The translations under genes were made by a program, and so were the position numbers. Below the pieces are notes generated by a model. That model had not been told where the DNA came from. It saw nothing but the letters and a program-made list of their open reading frames with translations, and ran no database searches. Of a stretch of DNA of 12,692 bases, positions 6,052-12,692 are shown piece by piece (within the stretch, counting starts at the first letter, position 1; each line of letters starts with the position of its first letter). The stretch comes from an uncultured Acinetobacter sp. (GTDB lineage Bacteria; Pseudomonadota; Gammaproteobacteria; Pseudomonadales; Moraxellaceae): positions 1 through 12,692 of the forward strand of contig NZ_CALUDM010000107.1 in NCBI RefSeq assembly GCF_943914805.1, in the 5' to 3' direction.

Positions 6052-8808
6052 ATGGCAACGTATAGTCATATCAATAGTTTCAATGCTTTAAAAGACTTAA
6101 AGGTCGGTTCAAAAAACTATCAAATATTCAGTTTCAAAGAAGCGCAACCTGCATTAGGTGATATCTCCAGATTACCCAAGTCACTGAAGGTCTTATTAGA
6201 AAATTTACTGAGATTTGAAGATGATATTACGGTGAATAAGGCGCACGTTGAAGCCATTGTCAATTGGCAGAAAACACGAAGCTCAGATCAAGAAATTCAA
6301 TACAGACCTGCACGGGTTTTAATGCAGGATTTCACTGGTGTCCCTGCAGTGGTAGATTTGGCAGCCATGCGCGCGGCAATGCAAGATGCAGGAAAAGATC
6401 CCAATTTAATCAATCCATTATCACCTGTAGATTTAGTGATTGACCATTCAGTAATGGTTGATTATTTCGGAAATAAAAATGCATTTTCGGAAAATGTCGA
6501 AATTGAAATGCAAAGAAATGGTGAACGTTATCAATTCCTGCGTTGGGGGCAATCTGCATTTAATAATTTTAGTGTCGTACCGCCGGGAACAGGGATTTGC
6601 CATCAGGTCAATCTTGAATATTTAGCTCAAGTGGTTTGGTTAAATGAGCATGATGGCGAAACTTTTGCTTTTCCAGATACCTTAGTCGGAACAGATTCTC
6701 ATACCACCATGATCAATGGATTAGGGGTGCTGGGGTGGGGTGTCGGTGGCATTGAAGCTGAAGCGGCTATGCTCGGACAGCCAATTTCCATGCTTATTCC
6801 TGAAGTAATTGGTTTTAAACTGACTGGAAAATTACCAGAAGGCATCACGGCAACAGACCTTGTTTTGACCATTACCCAAATGTTACGTCAGAAAGGTGTG
6901 GTTGGAAAATTTGTTGAATTTTATGGGGATGGTTTAGCCGATTTACCGCTTGCTGATCGAGCTACCATTGCCAATATGGCACCTGAATACGGTGCAACCT
7001 GTGGTTTCTTCCCCATTGATGAAGTGACTTTAGGATACTTGCGACTAACAGGGCGAAATGCAGATCGTATCGCATTGGTTGAAGCTTACTGTAAAGAACA
7101 AGGTTTGTGGCGTCATGTAGGAGATGAACCGATTTTTACGGATACCTTGTCTTTAGATATGGGTACAGTCGAAGCCAGTGTTGCAGGGCCTAAACGACCT
7201 CAAGACCGTGTGAAGTTATCCGATATACCACAAACTTTCCAAAAATTGATCGAACTGGATCTTAAACCAACCAAGAGTGATCAAGAGCGTCTAATCAATG
7301 AAGGTGGGGCGGGAACAGCAGTTGATGCGAAGCAATCAGCTGTACAAGCCGAACATCCGCATTGTGTGATTAATGGTAAAAGTTATCCTTTGGTGCATGG
7401 AGATGTGGTCATTTCAGCGATTACATCATGTACCAATACCTCGAATCCAAGTGTCATGTTAGCAGCAGGTTTATTGGCTAAAAAAGCAGTTGAACGTGGC
7501 TTGCAGCGTAAACCTTGGGTGAAAAGCTCACTGGCTCCGGGTTCGAAAGTCGTGACAGACTATCTCAAAGCATCAGGTTTAATGACCTATTTAGATCAAC
7601 TTGGATATAACTTAGTCGGCTATGGTTGTACCACCTGTATTGGTAATTCAGGACCATTGCCTAAACCCATTGAAGATGCAATCCAGTGTTATGACTTAAA
7701 TGTTGCCTCTGTGCTGTCTGGGAATCGTAACTTTGAAGGGCGAGTACATCCTTTAGTCAAAACCAACTGGTTAGCTTCACCGCCTTTAGTGGTCGCTTTT
7801 GGGTTATTGGGTACTATTCGTAATGATATTACGGTTGAGCCTTTAGGTGTCGATGGCAATGGACAGAATGTATATTTAAAAGATATTTGGCCATCTCAAA
7901 CTGAAATTGATGAAGTGCTACAAAAAGTAAATACAGCGATGTTCCATAAGGAATATGCTGCTGTGTTTGAAGGTGATGATCAATGGAAAGCCATTCAAAT
8001 TCCAGACAGTCAAACCTATGAATGGGATGTTCATTCAACCTATATCCGTCATCCTCCGTTCTTTGATCAAATCAATCAACCGATTAAAGCTATTCAAAAT
8101 ATTGAAAATGCCAGAATTCTTGCAGTTTTAGGAGATTCAGTCACTACAGATCATATTTCACCCGCAGGGAATATTAAAAAGGATAGTCCCGCAGGACGAT
8201 ACCTACAGGCTCAAGGTGTAGCGCCAAGTGATTTTAACTCCTATGGTTCTCGCCGTGGTAACCATGAAGTCATGATGCGAGGAACATTTGCCAATATTCG
8301 CATTAAAAACGAAATGTTAGGCGGTGCTGAAGGTGGTAATACGCTCTATGTTCCGACAGGAGAACAACTGGCGATATATGATGCAGCTATGAAATATCAG
8401 CATGATGGTACACCACTGGTGATTATTGCTGGTAAAGAATACGGCACAGGTTCTTCACGAGATTGGGCAGCTAAAGGAACCAATTTATTAGGCATTAAGG
8501 CGGTAATTGCGGAAAGTTTTGAGCGTATTCATCGCTCCAATTTAGTTGGAATGGGTGTTTTACCTTTGCAATTTGTAGAAGGGCAAACACGTCAGAGCCT
8601 ACAACTGACAGGGCAAGAACAGCTTTCAATTCTTGGGCTTTCGGATGATATTCAACCCAATCAAATATTGCAGGTAGAAGTCAAACGTGCAGATGGTCAT
8701 GTAGATCATTTCCAAGTATTGTGCCGTATTGATACCTTGAATGAGGTAGAATATTTTAAAGCAGGTGGTATTTTGCATTACGTGTTACGTAATTTGATTG
8801 CCTCTTGA
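6052..8808 (+). CDS. acnA: Aconitate hydratase A
   Basis: This cytosolic 4Fe-4S enzyme isomerises citrate to isocitrate through cis-aconitate in the TCA and glyoxylate cycles. The three cluster ligands are visible: Cys460 in ITSCTNTSNPS, and Cys526 and Cys529 in YGCTTCIGNSGP. Substrate motifs include LVGTDSHTTM near 211-220, LAPGSKVVTDYL near 494-505, and the swivel-domain blocks GDSVTTDHISPAGN and GKEYGTGSSRDW. The domain order and the length of 918 residues fit the AcnA/IRP1 type, slightly longer than the E. coli protein, and not AcnB, which has a different domain order. AcnD of the methylcitrate pathway is less likely because no prp genes flank it. A strong ribosome site and a terminator directly after the gene suggest a single-gene unit. 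Confidence 0.96.
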   Translation: MATYSHINSFNALKDLKVGSKNYQIFSFKEAQPALGDISRLPKSLKVLLENLLRFEDDITVNKAHVEAIVNWQKTRSSDQEIQYRPARVLMQDFTGVPAVVDLAAMRAAMQDAGKDPNLINPLSPVDLVIDHSVMVDYFGNKNAFSENVEIEMQRNGERYQFLRWGQSAFNNFSVVPPGTGICHQVNLEYLAQVVWLNEHDGETFAFPDTLVGTDSHTTMINGLGVLGWGVGGIEAEAAMLGQPISMLIPEVIGFKLTGKLPEGITATDLVLTITQMLRQKGVVGKFVEFYGDGLADLPLADRATIANMAPEYGATCGFFPIDEVTLGYLRLTGRNADRIALVEAYCKEQGLWRHVGDEPIFTDTLSLDMGTVEASVAGPKRPQDRVKLSDIPQTFQKLIELDLKPTKSDQERLINEGGAGTAVDAKQSAVQAEHPHCVINGKSYPLVHGDVVISAITSCTNTSNPSVMLAAGLLAKKAVERGLQRKPWVKSSLAPGSKVVTDYLKASGLMTYLDQLGYNLVGYGCTTCIGNSGPLPKPIEDAIQCYDLNVASVLSGNRNFEGRVHPLVKTNWLASPPLVVAFGLLGTIRNDITVEPLGVDGNGQNVYLKDIWPSQTEIDEVLQKVNTAMFHKEYAAVFEGDDQWKAIQIPDSQTYEWDVHSTYIRHPPFFDQINQPIKAIQNIENARILAVLGDSVTTDHISPAGNIKKDSPAGRYLQAQGVAPSDFNSYGSRRGNHEVMMRGTFANIRIKNEMLGGAEGGNTLYVPTGEQLAIYDAAMKYQHDGTPLVIIAGKEYGTGSSRDWAAKGTNLLGIKAVIAESFERIHRSNLVGMGVLPLQFVEGQTRQSLQLTGQEQLSILGLSDDIQPNQILQVEVKRADGHVDHFQVLCRIDTLNEVEYFKAGGILHYVLRNLIAS

Positions 8809-8836
8809 AATAGATCGACTTAAGTTTCAGTTTTCC

Positions 8837-8866
8837 AAGCCCTGCTGATATTGCAGGGCTTTTTTT
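8837..8866 (+). terminator. Intrinsic terminator after acnA
   Basis: AAGCCCTGC (8837-8845) pairs perfectly with GCAGGGCTT (8853-8861) around a 7-base loop and runs into seven T (8860-8866). It lies 28 bases after the acnA stop and separates it from tcdA. Confidence 0.93.
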
Positions 8867-8879
8867 ATTGCGCTTAGAC

Positions 8880-8908
8880 AAGACACTTTTTAGATAAATG
8901 AGTAAAAT
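8880..8908 (+). promoter_or_regulatory. Probable tcdA promoter
   Basis: AAGACA (8880-8885) and TAAAAT (8903-8908) are 17 bases apart and lie between the acnA terminator and tcdA, about 30 bases before its ATG. The -10 is five of six to consensus, the -35 four of six. Confidence 0.45.
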
Positions 8909-8939
8909 AGCAAACTGTACTTTTGAATTGATGTAGAAC

Positions 8940-9710
8940 ATGACCGACCTTCTCCAAGATGATGAATATGACCGCCGCTTTGCAGGTGTAGCCAAAATTT
9001 ATGGGGATGATGCATTCAATCACTATGAGAAAAGCCATGTGATGGTGATTGGAATCGGTGGTGTGGGTTCTTGGGCTGTTGAGGCCTTGGCGCGAACTGG
9101 CGTTGGTGAATTAACACTGGTTGACATGGATTCCATTGCAGCATCGAATATTAATCGACAATTGCCTGCAATGACTTCTACTTTAGGTCATGAAAAGATT
9201 GAAGTGATGGCAGAACGTTGTCGTTCAATTAATCCACGCATCAAAATAAATTTAATTGAAGATTATTTAACCCCTGAGAATGTAAAAGAAATTTTAGAAA
9301 ATGTCCCGGATTTAATTTTAGATTGTATTGATGATGTCAAAGCAAAATTAGCACTCATGCTACATTGCCGCTTTAATAAAATTCCGCTGATTGTTTCAGG
9401 TGGTGCAGGCGGAAAACTCGACCCACTTAAAATACGTGTTGCTGATTTATCAAAGACAGAGCAAGATCCAATGTTGGCAAAATTACGTGCACAATTACGC
9501 TCGAAAGGGATTTGTAAAAAGCCGAAAGAGAAGTTTGGCATTACTTGTGTTTATTCGATCGATAATCCATTTTCTAGCGCCGATGTCTGTGCAAGTGCTG
9601 GTCTACGTTGTGGTGGCTATGGTTCTGCGGTGGTTGTGACTTCAAGTTTTGCCATGATCGCTGTAGCGGAAGTGTTGAAGAAACTGGATCAGAATAAAGC
9701 AAAACAATAG
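8940..9710 (+). CDS. tcdA: tRNA threonylcarbamoyladenosine dehydratase
   Basis: TcdA (also called CsdL) is an E1/ThiF/MoeB-like ATP-dependent enzyme. It dehydrates t6A at position 37 of ANN-decoding tRNAs to the cyclic form ct6A. The nucleotide-binding loop GIGGVGS is at residues 38-44, followed by LTLVDMDSIAASNINRQ (Asp62, Asp64, Asn70, Arg73, Gln74), the adenylate-binding pattern of E1-like enzymes. The start of the protein, DRRFAGVAKIYG, and the segments ILDCIDDVKAKL and GGAGGKLDP are characteristic of TcdA and not of MoeB or ThiF. The 256-residue length is close to that of the E. coli enzyme (about 268). The gene starts at 8940 with a weak ribosome site. It stands alone; no csdA or csdE partner is visible nearby. 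Confidence 0.95.
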   Translation: MTDLLQDDEYDRRFAGVAKIYGDDAFNHYEKSHVMVIGIGGVGSWAVEALARTGVGELTLVDMDSIAASNINRQLPAMTSTLGHEKIEVMAERCRSINPRIKINLIEDYLTPENVKEILENVPDLILDCIDDVKAKLALMLHCRFNKIPLIVSGGAGGKLDPLKIRVADLSKTEQDPMLAKLRAQLRSKGICKKPKEKFGITCVYSIDNPFSSADVCASAGLRCGGYGSAVVVTSSFAMIAVAEVLKKLDQNKAKQ

Positions 9711-9779
9711 ATGATTTGTTATTTCCGTTGCTAAGTTAAGCTTGTAGATCAATATCATGACTCATTTTTTCAGATCGTC

Positions 9780-9855
9780 CTAGACTAGATTTTAAAACGC
9801 TAGCTCTCGGGATAATTTTGATTTTCGGAATGGCATATCTATTCTGCTAGTCTAG
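9780..9855. repeat. 9-bp inverted repeat CTAGACTAG / CTAGTCTAG
   Basis: CTAGACTAG at 9780-9788 and its exact complement CTAGTCTAG at 9847-9855 are separated by 58 bases, just before the decayed frame at 9862. CTAG is usually scarce in enteric and related genomes, which makes four in this pair notable, but a 9-bp pair over this distance can also arise by chance. No T-run follows, so it is not a terminator. Confidence 0.35.
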
Positions 9856-9861
9856 AGCCTT

Positions 9862-10246
9862 ATTTATTCAACGGTTCGTCATTTTTATATTAAAGGTCAA
9901 GTCAATGAAGCTAAAGAGATGATGAGTGATATGTAGTCATTATTGGTTTGGTCCATGCATCAATATCATGATGATGTGATCAAGGCTTGTCATTTTAAAA
10001 CTTAGATTCTCAGATGAAGTGCAACAAGTTACTCAGTCCGCAGAGTTCCAAAATATGAATCGTATTTTAAAATTACAAGACCAAATTCGCCAGCAAACTC
10101 AATTTGTTGAGCTGATCAAAGTGAATCCTACATCTGATTTACACAATTGCATTACCACAACCTATTTTAGAAAAGCGCCAATTGTCAGTGAGGATCTTTC
10201 AGGGAAATTATTTCTTATCACTATGATTTTAAAGACAAAAAATTAA
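9862..10246 (+). pseudogene. Decayed unidentified gene (internal stop and frameshift)
   Basis: Protein-like sequence continues through this stretch but changes frame. The first part (from about 9862) reads STVRHFYIKGQVNEAKEMMSDM, a TAG at 9934-9936, then SLLVWSMHQYHDDVIKAC, ending at TAG 10003-10005. One frame over, from about 9980, RFSDEVQQVTQSAEFQNMN continues into ILKLQDQIRQQTQFVELIK and on to TAA at 10244-10246. The two parts together look like one helical, soluble protein that suffered a nonsense change and a +1 shift near 9990-10010. The GTG at 10019 has no ribosome site, so the second part is unlikely to be expressed alone. I do not recognise the family, and nothing in it shows a catalytic motif. 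Confidence 0.4.
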
Positions 10247-10306
10247 ATGTTTCACCAATATCCAAAAGCATTCTTTAGTAAAACCATGTACACGATTATA
10301 AAAGAA

Positions 10307-10339
10307 AGAAAAAATAAAGCGAAACAGGTGCTTCGCTTT
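10307..10339 (-). terminator. Intrinsic terminator after dusA
   Basis: On the minus strand AAAGCGAA (10339-10332) pairs with TTCGCTTT (10323-10316) around eight bases and is followed by ATTTTTTCTTTC (10315 downwards). It lies 24 bases after the dusA stop. On the plus strand it lacks a T-run. Confidence 0.85.
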
Positions 10340-10362
10340 CCTATTGCAGATCAACATTTAAG

Positions 10363-11385
10363 TTACTGAGCGACACTGTGTTCTTTTAAATAATCTTCAG
10401 TGCGTTTCATTGCTTCTTTAATATTGAGAATTGCATTTTCGACATCAGCAAATGTTTTTGCATTACCACCACTTAAAGCCTGACGCCACTTACGTGCACC
10501 TGGAAGATTTTGGAATAAACCCAAAATATGGCGAGTGATAATCGACAATGGCGCACCTTCTTGCATACGCTTTGCAATATAAGGCAGCATTTGATCGATA
10601 ATTTCAAAACGATCTGGCATATCTAAATTCCACAATTGACCAAGTTCAGCCAAAAGGTAGGGATTATGATAAGCCTCACGACCAATCATAACACCATCGA
10701 CATGTTCTAAATGTGCTTGTGTTTCTGCAAAAGTCTTAATACCACCATTAATTTCAATCAGTAGGTTTGGACGTTCTTGCTTTAAACGGTAGACATCTTC
10801 ATAACGCAGTGGCGGAACGTCACGATTTTCTTTTGGGGAAAGTCCCTGAAGTAATGCAATACGTGCATGTACAATAAAATTATTACAGCCTGTTTTCGCT
10901 ACAGTATCTACAAAATGCAGCATCTCTTCATAAGACTGCATATCATCAATACCAATACGGTGTTTTACAGAGACTGGAATATCGACGGCATTTTGCATTT
11001 CAGCAATACATTCAGCGACAAGATCAGGTTCTGCCATCAGGCATGCACCAATTTTATTGTTTTGTACACGGTCGCTTGGGCAGCCTACATTTAAGTTGAC
11101 TTCATCATAGCCCCAGTCTTGTGCCATTTTGGTACAAGTTGTAAGGTCTTTAGGGTTAGATCCACCCAATTGTAAAATGATAGGGTGTTCTTCATTGTTA
11201 TAATCGAGATGTCGATTTGCACCACCAAATAAAATAGCGCCAGTGGTGACCATTTCTGTATAAAGAATGACGTTTGGGTTAAATAGACGCGCAAAAAAAC
11301 GATAGTCTTTGGTCGTCCAATCCATCATCGGGGCAACGCTGATTCTCGGAGATTGAGTGTTTTCAATGTTTTTGTTAATAGTCAT
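10363..11385 (-). CDS. dusA: tRNA-dihydrouridine(20/20a) synthase DusA
   Basis: DusA is an FMN- and NADPH-dependent enzyme that reduces uridine 20 and 20a in the tRNA D-loop. The TIM-barrel motifs are clear: RISVAPMMDWT at residues 14-24, LYTEMVTTGA, LQLGGSNP, NVGCPSDRVQ with catalytic Cys102, VKHRIGID with Lys141, VHAR with His173, and IGREAYHNP. NVGCPSDRVQ, GLSPKENR and the 340-residue length select DusA over DusB and DusC. The segment after His173 reads IALLQGLSPKENR where the E. coli form has KAWL at the first four positions; this may be a lineage feature. The ATG at 11385 has AAAGG eleven bases upstream and a TATAGT -10-like box (11409-11404). The first 13 residues precede the conserved start and could come from an inserted element. 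An integrase gene lies back to back with the 5' end. Confidence 0.96.
   Translation of the reverse strand: MTINKNIENTQSPRISVAPMMDWTTKDYRFFARLFNPNVILYTEMVTTGAILFGGANRHLDYNNEEHPIILQLGGSNPKDLTTCTKMAQDWGYDEVNLNVGCPSDRVQNNKIGACLMAEPDLVAECIAEMQNAVDIPVSVKHRIGIDDMQSYEEMLHFVDTVAKTGCNNFIVHARIALLQGLSPKENRDVPPLRYEDVYRLKQERPNLLIEINGGIKTFAETQAHLEHVDGVMIGREAYHNPYLLAELGQLWNLDMPDRFEIIDQMLPYIAKRMQEGAPLSIITRHILGLFQNLPGARKWRQALSGGNAKTFADVENAILNIKEAMKRTEDYLKEHSVAQ
11314..11346. other. Candidate attachment site in the 5' end of dusA
   Basis: These bases encode RISVAPMMDWT of DusA. Known dusA-type integrases insert elements within the start of dusA, in this conserved stretch, and restore the reading frame. With a tyrosine recombinase gene beginning 134 bases from the dusA start, this is the likely crossover side of the element. 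The second copy of the repeat is outside the window, so the exact core cannot be set. Confidence 0.4.
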
Positions 11386-11410
11386 TAAAAATCATACCTT
11401 TAAACTATAT

Positions 11411-11457
11411 TTCGCAACCTGCGCGAATCTGTTTTAACCAGTGTTTAGGTGGGTTAA
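11411..11457. repeat. Two short inverted repeats between dusA and int
   Basis: TTCGC (11411-11415) pairs with GCGAA (11423-11427), and TTAACC (11434-11439) pairs with GGTTAA (11452-11457). Both are short, but they lie where integrase or excisionase arm sites would be. Neither has a T-run. Confidence 0.35.
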
Positions 11458-11462
11458 TCGGT

Positions 11463-11492
11463 TTGCATTTACACCAAATTTTACACCATAAT
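11463..11492 (+). promoter_or_regulatory. Possible int promoter overlapped by repeats
   Basis: CATAAT (11487-11492) is five of six to the -10 consensus. TTGCAT (11463-11468) lies 18 bases before it as a weak -35. Transcription would start about 20 bases before the int ATG. Two TTTACACCA copies overlap the promoter and a third abuts the start codon, an arrangement that fits repression. Confidence 0.4.
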
Positions 11493-11516
11493 GGAAAAAA
11501 CATGTTGTGGTGTAAA
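11468..11516. repeat. Three copies of TTTACACCA upstream of int
   Basis: TTTACACCA occurs directly at 11468-11476 and 11480-11488 (twelve bases apart, about one helix turn) and inverted as TGGTGTAAA at 11508-11516, ending two bases before the int ATG. The second and third copies form a 9-bp inverted repeat. Likely roles are integrase arm sites, an excisionase site or an operator for int control; the sequence cannot decide between them. Confidence 0.75.
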
Positions 11517-11518
11517 TT

Positions 11519-12667
11519 ATGGGATCAATTACAGCAAGGAAAGGTGCAGATGGTAAAGTTAACTATCGTGCTGCGATTCGAATCACTCGAAAGGGCTTTC
11601 CTGCTTTTTCTGAAAGTAAAACATTTCACTCAAAGAAATTAGCTGAAAACTGGATTAAGAAAAGAGAAGTCGAAATTCAAGAAAATCCTGATATTTTGCT
11701 TGGCAAAGAAAAGTTGATTGATCTGACCTTATCAGATGCCATAGATAAATATTTGGATGAAGTCGGGAGCGAGTACGGAAGGACGAAACGCTATTCTCTG
11801 CTCTTAATTAAGAAGCTACCAATTGCGCGCAATATTATCACAAAAATAAAATCAGTACATTTGGCCGAGCATGTGGCTTTAAGGAAGGGTGGAATTCCGT
11901 ACCTCGATCTTGAACCTATTGCGACTAGTACACTGCAACATGAGCTTTTACATATCAGAGGTGTTCTTTCTCATGCTGCTGTTATGTGGGAAATGGATAT
12001 TGATTTAAATAGCTTTGATAAGGCTACTGCTCAGTTAAGAAAAACACGTCAAATATCCTCCAGTCAAAAAAGAGACCGACTTCCTTCAACAGATGAACTG
12101 ATTGCATTGACGCAGTATTTTACAAAGCGATGGAAGTTAAATCGTTACGGCTCAAAGTATCCAATGCATCTGATAATGTGGTTTGCAATTTTTTCATGCA
12201 GACGTGAAGCTGAATTAACACGGCTTTATCTGCGAGATTATGATTCACATCATTCTACTTGGAAAGTACATGATCTAAAGAGTCCCAATGGTTCTAAAGG
12301 TAATCATAAGTCATTTGATGTACTTGATCCTTGTAAGGAACTGATCAAAAGATTAAAGCATTCAGAAGTTCGAGAACGGATGTTAAAACTTGGACATGAT
12401 GAAAATTTACTATTACCGTTAAACCCTAAAAGTTTAGGCAAAGAGTTTAGAGAAGCTTGTAAAATGTTGGGGATTGAAGATTTACGATTTCATGACTTGA
12501 GGCATGAAGGCTGTACTCGATTAGCTGAGCAGAGCATGACTATTCCCGAAATTCAGAAAGTAAGTTTGCATGATTCTTGGAGTAGTTTACAGCGATATGT
12601 ATCAGTGAAGGCAAGAAGAGATGTTATACAATTTGAAGAGGTGCTACGCCTCATCGATGAAACGTAG
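11519..12667 (+). CDS. int: Tyrosine recombinase (dusA-type integrase)
   Basis: This is a phage-type site-specific recombinase that would integrate and excise the element starting here. The catalytic set is complete and well spaced: Arg229 in CRREAEL, Lys254 in HDLKS as the likely beta-hairpin lysine, His325-x-x-Arg328 in HDLRHEG, His351 in SLHDSW and the nucleophile Tyr360 in LQRY, nine residues later. The N terminus (GSITARKGADGKVNYRAAIR) is a small arm-binding-type beta domain, followed by a helical core-binding region at about 65-180. The 382-residue length is normal. It is transcribed away from dusA into the presumed element. The ATG follows directly on a TTTACACCA repeat with only a weak ribosome site, so expression may be low or regulated. 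Assignment to the dusA-targeting family rests on position, not on a phylogeny. Confidence 0.93.
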   Translation: MGSITARKGADGKVNYRAAIRITRKGFPAFSESKTFHSKKLAENWIKKREVEIQENPDILLGKEKLIDLTLSDAIDKYLDEVGSEYGRTKRYSLLLIKKLPIARNIITKIKSVHLAEHVALRKGGIPYLDLEPIATSTLQHELLHIRGVLSHAAVMWEMDIDLNSFDKATAQLRKTRQISSSQKRDRLPSTDELIALTQYFTKRWKLNRYGSKYPMHLIMWFAIFSCRREAELTRLYLRDYDSHHSTWKVHDLKSPNGSKGNHKSFDVLDPCKELIKRLKHSEVRERMLKLGHDENLLLPLNPKSLGKEFREACKMLGIEDLRFHDLRHEGCTRLAEQSMTIPEIQKVSLHDSWSSLQRYVSVKARRDVIQFEEVLRLIDET

Positions 12668-12692
12668 CAAAATCTTTGGATGCCTCTGAATA

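Larger units (their letters stand above)
9711..10362. other. Gene-free stretch between tcdA and dusA
   Basis: Between the convergent tcdA and dusA genes this stretch holds no intact gene. It contains the CTAG-rich inverted repeat, the decayed frame and the dusA terminator. No clear terminator for tcdA is visible right after its stop. Confidence 0.6.

Noticed and set aside
6052..8808. AcnD (methylcitrate pathway) instead of AcnA
   Set aside because: No prpB, prpC or prpF genes are adjacent, and the length of 918 residues and the motifs fit the AcnA type better.
9391..9639. Open frame inside tcdA in another frame
   Set aside because: It overlaps strongly conserved TcdA coding sequence, has no domain pattern and no ribosome site.
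11468..11516. CRISPR-like array
   Set aside because: The repeats are nine bases long, only three in number and one is inverted; this is a regulatory or recombination site pattern.
1..12692. tRNA or rRNA genes
   Set aside because: I saw no cloverleaf-like segment with a conserved T-loop and no rRNA-like sequence, although a covariance-model scan was not possible here.

Overview
The window looks like chromosomal DNA of an Acinetobacter-type gammaproteobacterium. It is AT-rich, and the RF3, aconitase A, TcdA and DusA proteins read like those I associate with Moraxellaceae. The genus is inferred from recall of protein style; no search was run.

Layout. Positions 3-368 hold the end of a glutathione S-transferase gene that enters from the left. 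Positions 369-1320 are a scrap zone: a likely two-way terminator, short tails of genes on both strands, and a fragment of an IS3-type transposase. From 1418 there is intact core genome: prfC (release factor 3) with a strong terminator, then two lipoprotein genes that look like diverged tandem relatives of the RsiV/DUF3298 family. The second lipoprotein gene overlaps a TatD-family hydrolase gene by one base. An aconitase gene (acnA) with a strong ribosome site and terminator follows, then tcdA (tRNA t6A dehydratase). Positions 9711-10362 hold a decayed, frameshifted reading frame that I cannot identify. dusA (tRNA-dihydrouridine synthase A) lies on the minus strand. Back to back with its 5' end is a complete tyrosine recombinase gene reading out of the right edge.

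How the genes work together. Most of the window is housekeeping: translation termination (prfC), tRNA modification (tcdA, dusA) and the TCA cycle (acnA). They are separate transcription units rather than one pathway. The lipoprotein 2-tatD pair is the only clear translationally linked unit.

The most interesting parts are the two ends. At the right, an integrase beside the 5' end of dusA is the known arrangement of prophages and islands that insert in dusA, so the window probably stops just inside the left end of a mobile element. Its 132-bp gap carries three copies of TTTACACCA around a possible int promoter. At the left, the scrap zone records past insertions and deletions upstream of prfC. 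I see no complete undescribed system inside the window; the cargo of the putative dusA island lies beyond the right edge.
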